DNA of 64,000 nucleotides from Terriglobia bacterium (GCA_020073165.1 JAIQFP010000002.1:62001-126000); one strand, 5' to 3'. Numbered from the stretch's first letter, positions 42,275 to 52,583 are shown. The notes: generated by a model not told the origin, from the sequence alone. Numbers and translations are program-made.

Positions 42275-44226
42275 CTATCGTGTTCGCTTGAGCACGGCGG
42301 TGTTGCTTTCGTCCTCCGCGATTTTCTCGAAGAATGCTTTCAAATCTGCAAGATGGTCGGTAGGAACCTCGATCTGGCTGATCTTGTAATCCCTCTGGTA
42401 GTGCAGGACGTTGCCTTCCACTTTGATCTGGCTGTGATATTCACCGAACGGGTAGCTGGCGTTCACCGTCTGAGGCAGTTCGTCGATCTGATATCCCGTC
42501 GGCAGCGTGATGTCATACAGGTCGCTTTCCAGGCTGGTGCGTTCAAACTCCACAGGGTACATGCGCTGCTTGCCTTCCAGCAAGTCGTCGCTTTTCCGTC
42601 CCAGCACTCGCGGACGCACCAGCAACAGATTGCCCGCGGGCTTGGCATAGCTTTCGGCAACAAAACGATAGCGCAGGATCAGGTCACCGCCGTAGTTTTC
42701 CAGGCCCTCGACCTGATAATCCACCAGGCTGAAACCCCCGAGCGAAGATGCCAGAATATCTTCAAACAGCCGCTTACGATCAGCTACCGGCATGGCCAGC
42801 AACTGGGCGCGGCGTAGGGTAGCTTGCTGCCCTCCGCGAATTTCCTGAACGTTGCCTGAAAGAGTGCCATCCTGGCTCAGCGCCAACTTTCCAACGCGCG
42901 ACAAGCGATTCAGAGCCGGCGGCAACAGTGGCAGTTGCACCAATTCTCCGCCCTGGTCGGTGACCAGAAGACCGTAGTTGGCTTGCAGCGCCGAAGGCAG
43001 ATAGCCCAAGCCAGTGTTCGAATCAGTCGGATCAAAGAACAGGATGCGCCCAAGCACAGGGTGCTCCGTACTGGCGTACAGGTTGTTGTCGGGGATGTCC
43101 TTCGGCAACCGAATGGCGAGGATGGCATGATCAAAGCTCAACGAAGGTGCTTCAGGCCGGATTACGCCGCGGTTGGTATTGATGAGCACATAGTACGATT
43201 CAATTCCCACCTCGTGCAGCATGGTGCTAAGCAGGGTCACCTTGTCTTTGCAGTCGCCGTAGCTGTTGGAAAAGATTTCCTGAGCGGAGTGGGGTTGAAA
43301 ACCTCCGATGCCGATCTTGATGGCAACGTAGCGAACGTCGTGCTGCACAAAGGTGGTAAGTGCCTGGATCTTGTCGAGCCGCGTCGTTGCGCTGGCGGCG
43401 AGTTGCCTGACTTTCTGCTGGATTTCCGGGGTGGACTGCCGACGCCCTGCCGAAATCTGACTGTACCAGGCCGCAATCTGTTGCCACGACCCTGCTGTCC
43501 CCTGGGCGTTCTGACCAGGATAGTAATGAACCGACAGCCATCCCGCGATCGCCGGCCAGGGCGGCATTAGAGGAGCGCTTTCAATCCCCGGAAGATTTTC
43601 CAACTGCCACAGCCACTGTCCCTGTCCCTGGGACTGAGGATCGAGCGCCGCGTGGTTCGACCAGTAAGACTTGAGTTCCCAGTTCCCCGGCAAACGCAAG
43701 GTGAAGCGGGTGCGCAACACAGGGATGTCTTCCTGGAAAAACCAGGAATCCTCCAGAATTGCAGGCCGGCGTTTCTGCTCGTATTCGTAGCCGATCACGG
43801 CCCCGACTTCGGCGGCGGGAATGGGAAGCATCTTCTTGCGCTTGTCACTGTAGAGAAACCCCGGATCAACCCAGTTTCAACTGCGTCTTTCTCTTTGACC
43901 TCATACTCCTGTCCGTCGGCACTAATGGCCCAGCCCTTGAGGCTGGTAAGACGGGTCTCCTGGTCGGAGTACACGACCAGCAGCCCTTCGTCGCGGCCTT
44001 CCGGGCGGAGAATCTTGACCGCGTGGCGATATAGCGTGGTGATCTCTCCACTGCCCTTAACGGTTGTGACTTGCTCGGAGAGCAGAACGACGGCACGGGT
44101 CTCCTTGGGATAGGAAGGAACCGGGGAACGCGCCGCGTCTCGCAGCCAGTCTGGCGTACCTGCGCCGGCATAGGGCCCCAATACCAGCAGGGTCAGCACC
44201 AGCCACCAGGCTTTACGGGCTGGCAT
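42275..44226 (-). pseudogene. DUF3857/transglutaminase-like protein with one frameshift
   Basis: One gene split by a single-base shift. The 5' part (44226 to about 43860) encodes a signal peptide (LVLTLLVLGPYAGAG) and the DUF3857 N terminus up to EKDAVETGLIRG. The 3' part continues in another frame with FLYSDKRKKMLPIPAAEVG and runs to 42275. Adding one C to the CCCC run at 43859-43862 (plus strand) restores a single 650-residue protein, close in length to the 647-residue neighbour. The transglutaminase domain in the 3' part is intact: Cys in SYGDCKDKVTLL, His in FDHAILAI, Asp in LFFDPTDS. Either a genuine mutation, phase variation or a homopolymer sequencing error. ATG 44226 overlaps the end of the upstream gene and follows GGTGGAGA. 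Confidence 0.85.
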
Positions 44227-46156
44227 GGCTCTCCACCGGTCTGAGCACTGCCTGCTCATCGTCATCCGCTCTTACCTGGCGGAAGAACTCCCGAATTGCC
44301 TGATATTGATCGGTGTTCACGTAGAAAACGTTCATAGCGAACTGACGATGCAGATGAATCGCATTTCCCTGCTTCTCACGCTTGACTTCGTAACGACAGC
44401 AGTCACCCAAATCCGTTTCCTGCGCTCCCGGCAAGCTCTCCACCTGCAGATCGGACGGTAGGTTCACTGTGATGTCATCGACGTCCTGGTAAGGATAGGA
44501 AAAATAGATGGGATGGACGCGATTGGCGTGCTCGAATACCGCCCCGCCGCCCTGAAACAGCCCGAGCGGCAGGATCAGGCGGCGTCCGGCACGGCTGGCA
44601 AATCCAGGAATCTCGATCGTGAGGTCTGCCACGAGGGGTTCTTCAGTGCCTTCCCAGCCAGTCACTTTTTCTAGTTTCACCGTACCTCCGCCGGGCAGCC
44701 AGGCCTTCACATCGTCCTCCAGATCCTTGCGGCGCGCCACGTCGTCTTGCTCGCGCGCCTGGACCCGCCGATAGCGCGCCTCCTGGCCGCGGTACAAGAT
44801 TTGCACCGTCCCTTGCAGAGTGCCGTTGGCCGCCAATGCCATCGTCGCTTTGCGTTCCCTAATTGCTTCGGAACTGGGGGGGGACGTGGTGGTGGCGATG
44901 CTTCCGCCGTCTTCTCCCGGGATCATGACAGTCGTCGCGGTCTTCTCCCAGGGCACCAGCCCATACGGGCAGTGATAGGCTCCGGGGTCGAGGTAGATCT
45001 GCTGCGCGCCATTCCGGACCAGCACCAGAGTGCCGTCAAACTGACGGTCGTTCAGCACGATGTCGTGGAACAGATGATCGTCGCGCTCCGACACGCGCAC
45101 GATGGAGCACTGCAAGCCCGCGGCGCGGGCCATTGCCACAAACAGCAGATTAATATTATCGCGATCGCTATAGCCATGCTGAAGAACATCCTCGATACTC
45201 TTGTTTTCTTTCAAGTGCTCCTTATCCCACTCTTTCTCCGATTTGGCATGCTCGTAGGTCAAGTTGCGGACCTGCTGCACTCGGGCGTAAATCTTGCGTA
45301 ACTTCACGTCCTGCGAGTCTCCCGGCGAGACTAACTCGGCAACCGTCCGGTCGATGACTTTGGAGGGCTTCAGGATGCTTTCGTAATACTCGTTCCAAGC
45401 TTTTCCACGGTTTTTCCAGTATTCCTCCACAGATTTCACCGCAACTCCCGGATAGAAATAATCCAGGCGCATTTCGAGTTCTTCGTCGGGCAACGTGTAG
45501 TCTTCTGCCTCGAGAGCGGGTATATCGTTGAGCTCCAACTCGACCGTGCCATCCTTCTGCGGATTGAGTGTCTGGCTTGTAGGCAGGCCAAACCAAGCAT
45601 AGGCAATCGTGAACCCACGATATGGCCGCAAGGTGAAGTGGGCATGGCGGGTATACAGCTCGCGCTGCAGCAGCCAGTGATCGGAGAGCACCCATCTCGG
45701 ATCCCAGCGCTGCGTGTACGTGTACTCAATTACGCTGCCGACCTGCACATCGGGCAACCCGAAAGCCTTGGTCAACACCTTCCACCCGCGACTGCGCACG
45801 ACTACCTTGTCGAACACCTTGCCATCGAAGTTCACCACTGTCCCGTCGGCATGCACGGTGCGCGCTCGTATGTCGGAGATATGATTGAAATCCTTGACGT
45901 AAGGGATTTGTATGTCCGCGTACTTCTTTCCCGCCTCGCTGAGAATCTTGACGCGCAGGTACTCGGTGTTCTGGGCCTTCATGTCGTCTGTGAACACATT
46001 CCGGTCCAGGATCACCGCCGCTACGCCGGGGTGTCCCGGGTACTCCTTCATTGTCAGATCCTGGGGCGAAACAGGGGGGAAATCGTCGGACGCGAACGAG
46101 ACCAAAACGAGGCTGACGGCCAGCAAGAGAATTGCAGCAGAAAACCGAAGCAACAT
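44213..46156 (-). CDS. Secreted DUF3857 protein with transglutaminase-like domain lacking the Cys
   Basis: A 647-residue exported protein. Signal peptide ~1-21 (FSAAILLLAVSLVLVSFA), DUF3857 (~35-240, with SEAGKKYADIQIPYVKDF and VGSVIEYTYTQRWDPRW), then a transglutaminase-like domain (~270-400) and a C-terminal beta domain. In active relatives the domain has GDCKD; here it is GYSDRDNINLL, with no Cys. His (LFHDIVLND) and Asp (IYLDPGAY) remain, so it is probably not a protease or cross-linker but a binding or structural protein. ATG 46156 follows GGAGGTGG. Its 3' end overlaps the next DUF3857 gene by 14 bp: a tandem pair. Confidence 0.85.
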   Translation of the reverse strand: MLLRFSAAILLLAVSLVLVSFASDDFPPVSPQDLTMKEYPGHPGVAAVILDRNVFTDDMKAQNTEYLRVKILSEAGKKYADIQIPYVKDFNHISDIRARTVHADGTVVNFDGKVFDKVVVRSRGWKVLTKAFGLPDVQVGSVIEYTYTQRWDPRWVLSDHWLLQRELYTRHAHFTLRPYRGFTIAYAWFGLPTSQTLNPQKDGTVELELNDIPALEAEDYTLPDEELEMRLDYFYPGVAVKSVEEYWKNRGKAWNEYYESILKPSKVIDRTVAELVSPGDSQDVKLRKIYARVQQVRNLTYEHAKSEKEWDKEHLKENKSIEDVLQHGYSDRDNINLLFVAMARAAGLQCSIVRVSERDDHLFHDIVLNDRQFDGTLVLVRNGAQQIYLDPGAYHCPYGLVPWEKTATTVMIPGEDGGSIATTTSPPSSEAIRERKATMALAANGTLQGTVQILYRGQEARYRRVQAREQDDVARRKDLEDDVKAWLPGGGTVKLEKVTGWEGTEEPLVADLTIEIPGFASRAGRRLILPLGLFQGGGAVFEHANRVHPIYFSYPYQDVDDITVNLPSDLQVESLPGAQETDLGDCCRYEVKREKQGNAIHLHRQFAMNVFYVNTDQYQAIREFFRQVRADDDEQAVLRPVESHASP

Positions 46157-46502
46157 TCCACCTCCCCAATTCCGATTAGACGGGGCGGCAAAAGCAAAAT
46201 GGGCAAGCACGCGTACGCTATCCCGCCCGTCGCAGGATGTCAAGCCGTTTCACTGGGAAGATTCCAAACTGGGAACCAGATTCGCATGGCTTTTCGAGCC
46301 TTCAGATCCCGACAGGTCCAAGCCGCTTCGCCGTTGCAAACTCCCAAATCCTGAGTTAGTTTGTACGATTGCCCGCGGGATGTGGATGCAGGTAGCCCGC
46401 CTATGCGAGTAGCACGACGCGGCTTTACTTGACGGCGTTCTTCCTAAACGCCCGTGTGTCGTTCCGACAACCACTCCTCACTGATCAGAAAGGATGCTGC
46501 CT
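46157..46502. other. 346-bp intergenic region with no recognisable gene
   Basis: This gap separates the divergent DUF3857 gene (minus) and transglutaminase-like gene (plus). I see only a small hairpin, GGCGTT and AACGCC with a 7-nt loop near 46433-46451, and no tRNA, repeat copy or convincing open frame. Promoters for both flanking genes should lie here; I cannot place them with confidence. Confidence 0.5.
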
Positions 46503-47486
46503 ATGGTGCGGAAGGCTTTGCTGTTGCTGCCGTTGCTGGCCGTGTTGGCGCCCGCGCAAGAGATCCGCCACTTTACATTTCACTATGGGTTCACGGTGAA
46601 GAACATTCCTGCCGGAGAGAAGGTGCGGGTGTGGATTCCTGCCGCGCACTCGGATGCTTTTCAGGAAGTGAAAGTGACTTCCGCCAAGGGCGATCTGCCG
46701 TTAAAGAAGACCCACGAATCGAAGTATGGAAACGAAATGTATTACGCCGATACCTCCAAGGCAAAGCAGCCGGAATTGCACTTCGAGGTGGTCTACGACG
46801 TCCTGCGCCACGAGCGACTGACACTAGGCATGGCAATCCCGCACTTGACGACCGTGAAGCTGAACGACCGCGAAAGGAAGGAAGAGCTGGCGCCGGATGC
46901 GCTGGTGCCGATCACCGGCCTGCCCGCTGAACTGGCAGTGAAGGTCACAGCGGGCAAGACATCGCCTCTCGACAAGGCGCGAGCGATCTACGACTACGTC
47001 TTCACCACCATGCGCTACGACAAAACCGGCACCGGATGGGGTCGGGGCGATGTGCTCTATGCCTGCGACGCCAAGAAAGGCAATTGCACCGACTTCCACT
47101 CCTTGTTCATCGCCATGGCGCGCTCACAGGGGATTCCCGCGCGCTTTGAGATTGGGTTCCCATTGCCGCCGGACAAGCACTCGGCCGAGATTGCCGGGTA
47201 TCACTGCTGGTCGGATTTCTTCGAACCGGAACATGGGTGGATTCCCGTGGATATCTCCGAGGCCTGGAAGCATCCTGAAAAGCGCGATTACTTCTTCGGC
47301 GCGCACGATGCCGATCGTATGCAATTCACCCTGGGCCGCGACCTTCGGCTCAGCCCGGCACAGGACGGGACGCCGCTGAATTACTTCGTGTATCCCTATG
47401 TGGAAGTGGATGGGAAAACGTACCCCAACGTTTCCACGGCATTTTCATTCGCGGACGTGGGGGCGGGTTCAGCGGCGGGACGGTAA
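46503..47486 (+). CDS. Secreted transglutaminase-like protein
   Basis: A 327-residue exported protein. After the signal peptide (KALLLLPLLAVLAPA) comes an N-terminal beta domain (~25-130) and a transglutaminase core (~150-260) with all three catalytic residues: Cys in GNCTDFHSLFIAMARSQGIPA, His in AGYHCWSDFF and Asp in WIPVDISEA. Such bacterial proteins are mostly thought to be proteases or amidases, not cross-linkers. ATG 46503 is preferred (AAAGGA 8 nt upstream) over ATG 46494. It is divergent from the two DUF3857 genes. Confidence 0.88.
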   Translation: MVRKALLLLPLLAVLAPAQEIRHFTFHYGFTVKNIPAGEKVRVWIPAAHSDAFQEVKVTSAKGDLPLKKTHESKYGNEMYYADTSKAKQPELHFEVVYDVLRHERLTLGMAIPHLTTVKLNDRERKEELAPDALVPITGLPAELAVKVTAGKTSPLDKARAIYDYVFTTMRYDKTGTGWGRGDVLYACDAKKGNCTDFHSLFIAMARSQGIPARFEIGFPLPPDKHSAEIAGYHCWSDFFEPEHGWIPVDISEAWKHPEKRDYFFGAHDADRMQFTLGRDLRLSPAQDGTPLNYFVYPYVEVDGKTYPNVSTAFSFADVGAGSAAGR

Positions 47487-47489
47487 AGC

Positions 47490-48107
47490 TCAAGCAACTA
47501 TGGCCAGAGCGCCGGCCAGCACTTCCTCGGTGGTGAGGAGGCAGCCGCCATGATGCTCGACTTCAGCAATGGTGGCACTGCTCTTAGCAGCGTCAATGTG
47601 CCGGACGGCGTCGCGCACCAGGTCGACCCGGTAACCGCGCTGGCTGAGGCCGCACGCGGCTTGGTCCACGCAGATTTCCGTGACTACACCGTAGAGAATG
47701 ATCTCGCGGTCTCGGCCCAGGCGACGAAGCAAATCTTTGATGTTGGGATTGGTGAAGACGTCGGTGGCCTGTTTTTCGATGATGAGCTGCCGATAAGGAC
47801 CGAGGTCTGCCGGGAGATCGACCCTGCGATTCGGAATCACATAACGGTCGGATAGCATCGTTCCCGCGACTTTATGCTGTCCCGGAGTTCCGGCGAGGCA
47901 ATGCGGCGGATACTCGCGGAATTCCGGATCGGTCTCCAGATGTGCATCCACCGAAGCAACAATAGGAATGTCATGTTCTGCGGCGAAGGAAGTCAGGCGC
48001 TGGATGTTGGCAATGATCTTCTCCGCTCCGGGCACGTAGAGCTTCCCCTCGGGATCCATGAAGTCCACTTGCGTATCGACGTCCCAGAACAGAAGGTTGG
48101 GCACCAC
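47490..48107 (-). CDS. pncA: Nicotinamidase-like cysteine hydrolase
   Basis: A 205-residue isochorismatase-fold hydrolase. The catalytic Asp is in FWDVDTQVDFM, the nucleophile Cys in YGVVTEICVDQAACGL. The metal site fits nicotinamidases: DAHLETDPEF and YPPHCLAGTPGQ. It probably converts nicotinamide to nicotinate, feeding the nicotinate phosphoribosyltransferase encoded immediately upstream on the same strand. The start is GTG 48107 or 48104, following AGGGGGGAA; the frame remains open to 48152. Assignment to PncA rests on motif plus context. Confidence 0.8.
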   Translation of the reverse strand: MVPNLLFWDVDTQVDFMDPEGKLYVPGAEKIIANIQRLTSFAAEHDIPIVASVDAHLETDPEFREYPPHCLAGTPGQHKVAGTMLSDRYVIPNRRVDLPADLGPYRQLIIEKQATDVFTNPNIKDLLRRLGRDREIILYGVVTEICVDQAACGLSQRGYRVDLVRDAVRHIDAAKSSATIAEVEHHGGCLLTTEEVLAGALAIVA

Positions 48108-48170
48108 GTTCCCCCCTTTTGAATTAGATGCTGGTCTGCTGCCGGGTTGCAAGCCAGAAACCGGGCGGTT

Positions 48171-49553
48171 TTAGCTTCTTTTCGCAGGCGCGGGCGCCCG
48201 CACCACACCCGCCAGCCGGTCGCGGACGTCTTCCAGCAATCTCTCCAGATCCCCGCTAAAGCGGACGGGATAGGTCTGCGGGCTGCGCAGGCTGCGGCAT
48301 CCCGCGGGCAACTTTGCAAGCTCCTTGCGGGCACGCTCCTGAATACCCTGCAGACTGGGTGATGGCGCAAGCCGCTTTCCCTGCCGCATCACGCAACTGA
48401 GCAGAGGTTCAGCGTCTGGATAGCGCTCGGTTTCACAGGCGATGACATCCTCGCGAAAGCTGCCTGCCTCGTCGCGGAAACGGAACACCTGCTTGCGTCC
48501 CGGATAAGTGACTTTCTCTTCACTGAACTTGGCACGATAAGACGGACCTTCGTCCGACTCGACGTCGACGAGTTTGTAAACCCCTCCCAGCGCAGGCGCG
48601 TCTTTGGACGTCGCCAGGGCAGTGCCCACGCCGAAGGCGTCGACTTGCGCACCCCCAGCCAGCAGGTCCGCGATAGCAAACTCGTCAAGGTCGCCGCTGG
48701 CAAAGATGTGCGTGTCCTGCAGTCCGGCCTGGTCGAGGCGGCGGCGAACCTCGTGGGAGAGCTTCCCCAGGTCACCGCTGTCCAGGCGAACGCTCTTGGG
48801 GCGCAGGCCGGCATGAATGATTTTCTCGATGGCGGCAAGCGTGTCGTAGGTGTCCACCAGCAACACCGCATGCTCCGGAAAAAGCCGCTGGAAGCGGCGG
48901 AAGGCTTCCTCCTCGTCGGTATAGGCCATCACGAAGGAATGCGCGAGCGTACCAAAAATGGGGATGCCAAAGCGCTGCCCGGCCTCTACGTTGGATGTGC
49001 CGATGCAACCGCCTACGAATGCCGCGCGCGCCGCCAGCACCCCGGCCTCGGGTCCGTGCGCGCGGCGGGTACCGAATTCGACTACGCCGCGTCCGTCGGC
49101 GGCCCCAACCACGCGCGCGGCTTTCGACGCGATGCTGGTTTGGAATAGCAGAGTCGATAGAAGAAAGGTCTCGACGATCTGCGCTTCGATGATAGGGGCG
49201 GTGACCCGCAGCAAAGGCTCTTCGCCGAACACGGGCGTACCTTCCGGCATGGCCCAGACTTCCCCGCTGAAGCGGAAGTCTCTCAGGTAATCGAAAAAGG
49301 CGCTACTGACATGGGCGAACACCGACTGCCGGCGCAAGTACTCGATGCCCTCGGGTTGGAAGCGAACCCGCTCCAGGTAGTCAAGCGCTTGTTCGAGGCC
49401 GGCAGACACCAGGAAGGACCGTTCCGGAGGGAGCGAGCGCACGTACAACTCGAAGCTTGCGGTGGCTCGAAAATTGTTCTCGAAGTACGCCGCGGCCATG
49501 GTGAGCTCGTAGAGATCAGTAAGCAGGGCGGAATGGCGGAGTGGTTCGGACAC
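48171..49553 (-). CDS. pncB: Nicotinate phosphoribosyltransferase
   Basis: PncB makes nicotinate mononucleotide from nicotinate and PRPP in NAD salvage. The 460-residue protein has LLTDLYELTMAAAYFEN at the N terminus, EFGTRRAHGPEAGVLAARAA (the loop with the autophosphorylated-His region), GTLAHSFVMAYTDEEEAF, and SVRLDSGDLGKLS, all family hallmarks. The start is GTG 49553. The stop is 63 bp before the pncA-like start, consistent with a two-gene NAD-salvage operon. The 3' end (GVVRAPAPAKRS) is encoded by a GC-rich palindromic stretch near 48187-48207. Confidence 0.92.
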   Translation of the reverse strand: MSEPLRHSALLTDLYELTMAAAYFENNFRATASFELYVRSLPPERSFLVSAGLEQALDYLERVRFQPEGIEYLRRQSVFAHVSSAFFDYLRDFRFSGEVWAMPEGTPVFGEEPLLRVTAPIIEAQIVETFLLSTLLFQTSIASKAARVVGAADGRGVVEFGTRRAHGPEAGVLAARAAFVGGCIGTSNVEAGQRFGIPIFGTLAHSFVMAYTDEEEAFRRFQRLFPEHAVLLVDTYDTLAAIEKIIHAGLRPKSVRLDSGDLGKLSHEVRRRLDQAGLQDTHIFASGDLDEFAIADLLAGGAQVDAFGVGTALATSKDAPALGGVYKLVDVESDEGPSYRAKFSEEKVTYPGRKQVFRFRDEAGSFREDVIACETERYPDAEPLLSCVMRQGKRLAPSPSLQGIQERARKELAKLPAGCRSLRSPQTYPVRFSGDLERLLEDVRDRLAGVVRAPAPAKRS

Positions 49554-49649
49554 GGGTAGACTCTGGGACGATTATAGGAGCTTCTCGCCGCAGGGCTCAC
49601 CCGGTACGCAACCAGGACCAGCCCGAGACCCGTCCACGAGCCCAAGAGG

Positions 49650-52469
49650 TCAATCCTTGTCCGGAACTGCCTTCTGGGGAAAGACCGTGTGAAGCGGGGC
49701 CGGCATCGGTGTGTTGCCCTTGCGATCCCGCCACAAGACTGCATTCAGCACGGCTGCATTCGCGGCATCGGGGCGGGAAAAATCCATCTTCTCCGACTCT
49801 TCGGCTCCTCCGGCCCTGACGGGGTTGATCTGGTAGATCAGCCCGTTGTCTCGATTGCGAGCGTCGGCGCTAAAGGCTGGCTGGTCTCCTGCACCACCGA
49901 ACAGCAGCGCCATGACCGGAGCGTAGGCGTCGTTCTGGTTCATGGGCGGCAGACCTAGCAACGTTTCGATCGTATGGACCATGTTCACCGTGGTGTAGAA
50001 CTGGTGGGCAACAAACGGATGCTCCGCCGAGCCGGGGGAATACTTGCTGATCACCAGGGCGATGGAGCGGTGCGCATCCACGTGGTCGGCGCCGTCCTGG
50101 GCATCGTCTTCCACCACAAAGATCGCGGTGTCGTCCCAGTAGGGACTGTGCGAAACCGCTTCGACCACGCGCCCGAGGGCGAGATCATTGTCCGCCACCG
50201 AAGCTGCCGGGTGCGGCTTTCCGGGGCGGGTTCCGCCGGTGTGGTCGTCCGGCAGATAGAGTAGGACGAAGGCTGGAAGTTGACTTCCCTTCTCTTCCTT
50301 CCGCGCACGCACGAAACCTTCGAACTCATTGAGGAATTCGTCGGCGCGAAGCTGGTCGGGATAATCCGTATTGAAATCGGGGAAGTCGGGATCGAAGTGA
50401 TCGACCAGGGCCGCCTTGGTGGGCCGCGCGCTCTTCAGCAACGGAACCGCCCACGGCCAGGGACTGGGTGACCCATGCGGCTGACCCAGGTGACCGGGCA
50501 AGGCTTCGCCCTTGCGCACCGCTTGCCGCGAACAGGGCGAGTGCAACGGCGACTCCGCGTCACCCGGCGGAGGAGCGGGCGCGTCACTGGGAGGTTCGCA
50601 CCAAACCGCGTCCATGAACTCGCCATAGTCCCGGTAGGACACCCCGTGGGCTGCGACATTGTCCCAGAGATATCCCGTGGAGGGCGCATCCACATCGGGT
50701 TCGCGGTTCTCCAGGGGCAGCTCATCAGCCACGTTCCCCTGGTAGTCGTAGGTGCGCTCGCGGCTGCGGTAGCCGATCTGCCAGGTCTTCTCGTTATAGT
50801 CGCTGGCGATGGCGGCGGTGGACCAGACGTGGCCATCGCCCGAGACTTCGCCGCTGTCATAGAAGTTGTCGAGTACACCGAACTGCAAGGCCAGCTTGTG
50901 CTCATTGGGAGTGATGTCGGCGCCGTACATGGTGAGCGAAGAGTCCCCGTCGCCCACTTTCAAGTCTCCGAGGATCTGGTCGTAAGTACGGTTTTCCTTA
51001 ATCACGTAAATGACGTGGCGAATTGGGTTGCCGCCATGCTGGAACTCGATCTGCCCCGGATCGGAGTGGAACAGGTTGCTGTCCTCGACTTTGCGGGTCA
51101 ACTCCGGTAGCTGCTTTTCCGCGTCGCGAAAATTCAGGCGAGCGAGCGATCCGTAGAGCAAGGTGGGAATGTAGGGATGATCGTGGTGGCGCCGCTCCTG
51201 CTTTAGTTCGCTCAGGCCGTTGTTGGGACCAGTGCTTTGGCCTTTTGCCGTAGCAATCAGCAGATCGTCACCGATCGTGGCCAGGGCGCTGGGATACCAG
51301 TCTGTGGGGATGAAGCCCAGGGCTGGCTGGGTGGCAGGCTCGAAGGTGCCCGCCGGCACGTTCGAAATAACGAAGACTGCAACCGCGTTCAGGGATGAAT
51401 CCGTCACGAACAGCCGCTTCCCGTCGGCAGACTGGGCCAGGGCGCTGGGATAAGTCCCCGCATACTTCTGCGCCGAAAGGGTGGTATCCAAAAAGCTCAG
51501 GACGCTGCCGGTCGCAGCGTGGACCACCGCCACTCTGTCAGCATTCGAGAGCGCCACGTACAGGTATTTCTCATCCGGGCTGAGCAGCAGCGCCGTAGGA
51601 TGCGAGCCGGGAGTGGTCGAATCCTCGGGCGCGAGCAGCGAAATCCAGCGGGTGACAGCTCCTTTTTCTAGGTCCAATTCCGCCACGCGGGAGGCGTTCC
51701 ACAGACTGCACCAGGCGCGGCGGCCATCGCGGCTCGCAACTACCGTGTACGGAAACGACGATGGCACGACCTTGTAGGTACTCAGGTCGAACTGCTTGAG
51801 GACGCGGCCATCTGCGGAATTGATCAAAACCACATTGTCGGAAAGATTATTGGCCACCAGCAGTTGGTCGCCGCCTTTGGCGGAAATCACCGCCAGGCCT
51901 GCAGGATAAGGGATGGCCGTCCCGGCCGTGACCTTGCGCAGACCATACGCGACCTTTCTTTCCGCTGTGATCTTTTGCGGGACCATCTTAAGAAAACCCT
52001 CGGGCACGACCTTGCCTTGCTGAAATCGATACACTGCGATCCCGTTGCCCGTGTCACCCGGCTTGCTGCCCGTGGGGTCAGTGATGGAACCAATGGAAGC
52101 GTAAAGATGAGTGCTGTCGGAGCTGAAAGCCAGGCCCAGGAAATAACTCTGGTGTGCGCTCTCGGGGAGGCGGTCGTCGGGAAAATCCGTGAGCTGGTTG
52201 GTTTTCAGATCGAGGATGGAAATGGACTGGTGGGCCTGAGTGGCCTGCGTGCCGTAGCCATCGTTCAGCAGCGCGGCGTAGAGATGGTCGGGACTGAGGG
52301 CGATGGTGGCGGGAAAACTGTTCAGGCGGCCGATGAAACCTGGCGAAGGAGTGATGAGGAGCTTGCTGGAGGGAAGGTGAATCTCGCGACCGGCCGGCGG
52401 TTGGTTCGCGTGCAGCATGAGGGCGGCGAGCGAGATCAGGACGAGGGCAAGGCAGAAAGCGCGGTTCAC
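49650..52469 (-). CDS. Secreted YncE-type beta-propeller / phosphoesterase fusion
   Basis: A 939-residue exported protein. Signal peptide ~1-21 (AFCLALVLISLAALMLHA). Residues ~30-450 form a seven-bladed-like beta-propeller of YVTN/YncE type (LYAALLNDGYGTQAT, LTVTD-like blades, KYLYVALSNADRVAVVHA). Residues ~480-900 are an acid-phosphatase/phospholipase-C-type phosphoesterase with IYVIKENRTYDQILGDL, GHVWSTAAIASD and AIFVVEDDAQDGADHVDAH, including the likely metal-binding Asp/His. The start is GTG 52469, after AGGAGGA. It probably hydrolyses an extracellular phosphoester; the proximity of the phosphate island is suggestive. Confidence 0.87.
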   Translation of the reverse strand: MNRAFCLALVLISLAALMLHANQPPAGREIHLPSSKLLITPSPGFIGRLNSFPATIALSPDHLYAALLNDGYGTQATQAHQSISILDLKTNQLTDFPDDRLPESAHQSYFLGLAFSSDSTHLYASIGSITDPTGSKPGDTGNGIAVYRFQQGKVVPEGFLKMVPQKITAERKVAYGLRKVTAGTAIPYPAGLAVISAKGGDQLLVANNLSDNVVLINSADGRVLKQFDLSTYKVVPSSFPYTVVASRDGRRAWCSLWNASRVAELDLEKGAVTRWISLLAPEDSTTPGSHPTALLLSPDEKYLYVALSNADRVAVVHAATGSVLSFLDTTLSAQKYAGTYPSALAQSADGKRLFVTDSSLNAVAVFVISNVPAGTFEPATQPALGFIPTDWYPSALATIGDDLLIATAKGQSTGPNNGLSELKQERRHHDHPYIPTLLYGSLARLNFRDAEKQLPELTRKVEDSNLFHSDPGQIEFQHGGNPIRHVIYVIKENRTYDQILGDLKVGDGDSSLTMYGADITPNEHKLALQFGVLDNFYDSGEVSGDGHVWSTAAIASDYNEKTWQIGYRSRERTYDYQGNVADELPLENREPDVDAPSTGYLWDNVAAHGVSYRDYGEFMDAVWCEPPSDAPAPPPGDAESPLHSPCSRQAVRKGEALPGHLGQPHGSPSPWPWAVPLLKSARPTKAALVDHFDPDFPDFNTDYPDQLRADEFLNEFEGFVRARKEEKGSQLPAFVLLYLPDDHTGGTRPGKPHPAASVADNDLALGRVVEAVSHSPYWDDTAIFVVEDDAQDGADHVDAHRSIALVISKYSPGSAEHPFVAHQFYTTVNMVHTIETLLGLPPMNQNDAYAPVMALLFGGAGDQPAFSADARNRDNGLIYQINPVRAGGAEESEKMDFSRPDAANAAVLNAVLWRDRKGNTPMPAPLHTVFPQKAVPDKD

Positions 52470-52583
52470 TCTTCCTCCTAAAGACGTGTAAGAAGTTCTA
52501 TCACGTTCGACGGGGTGGCGTCTGGCGAGGACTTGCACCGGCAACGGCTGGGGTCGAATGACGCAGTTCGCCCTGAATGGCGC

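Noticed and set aside
48180-48215. GC-rich palindrome at the 3' end of pncB
   Set aside because: It is within coding sequence (GVVRAPAPAKRS) and may simply reflect Ala/Pro/Arg codons; too weak to call a repeat insertion.
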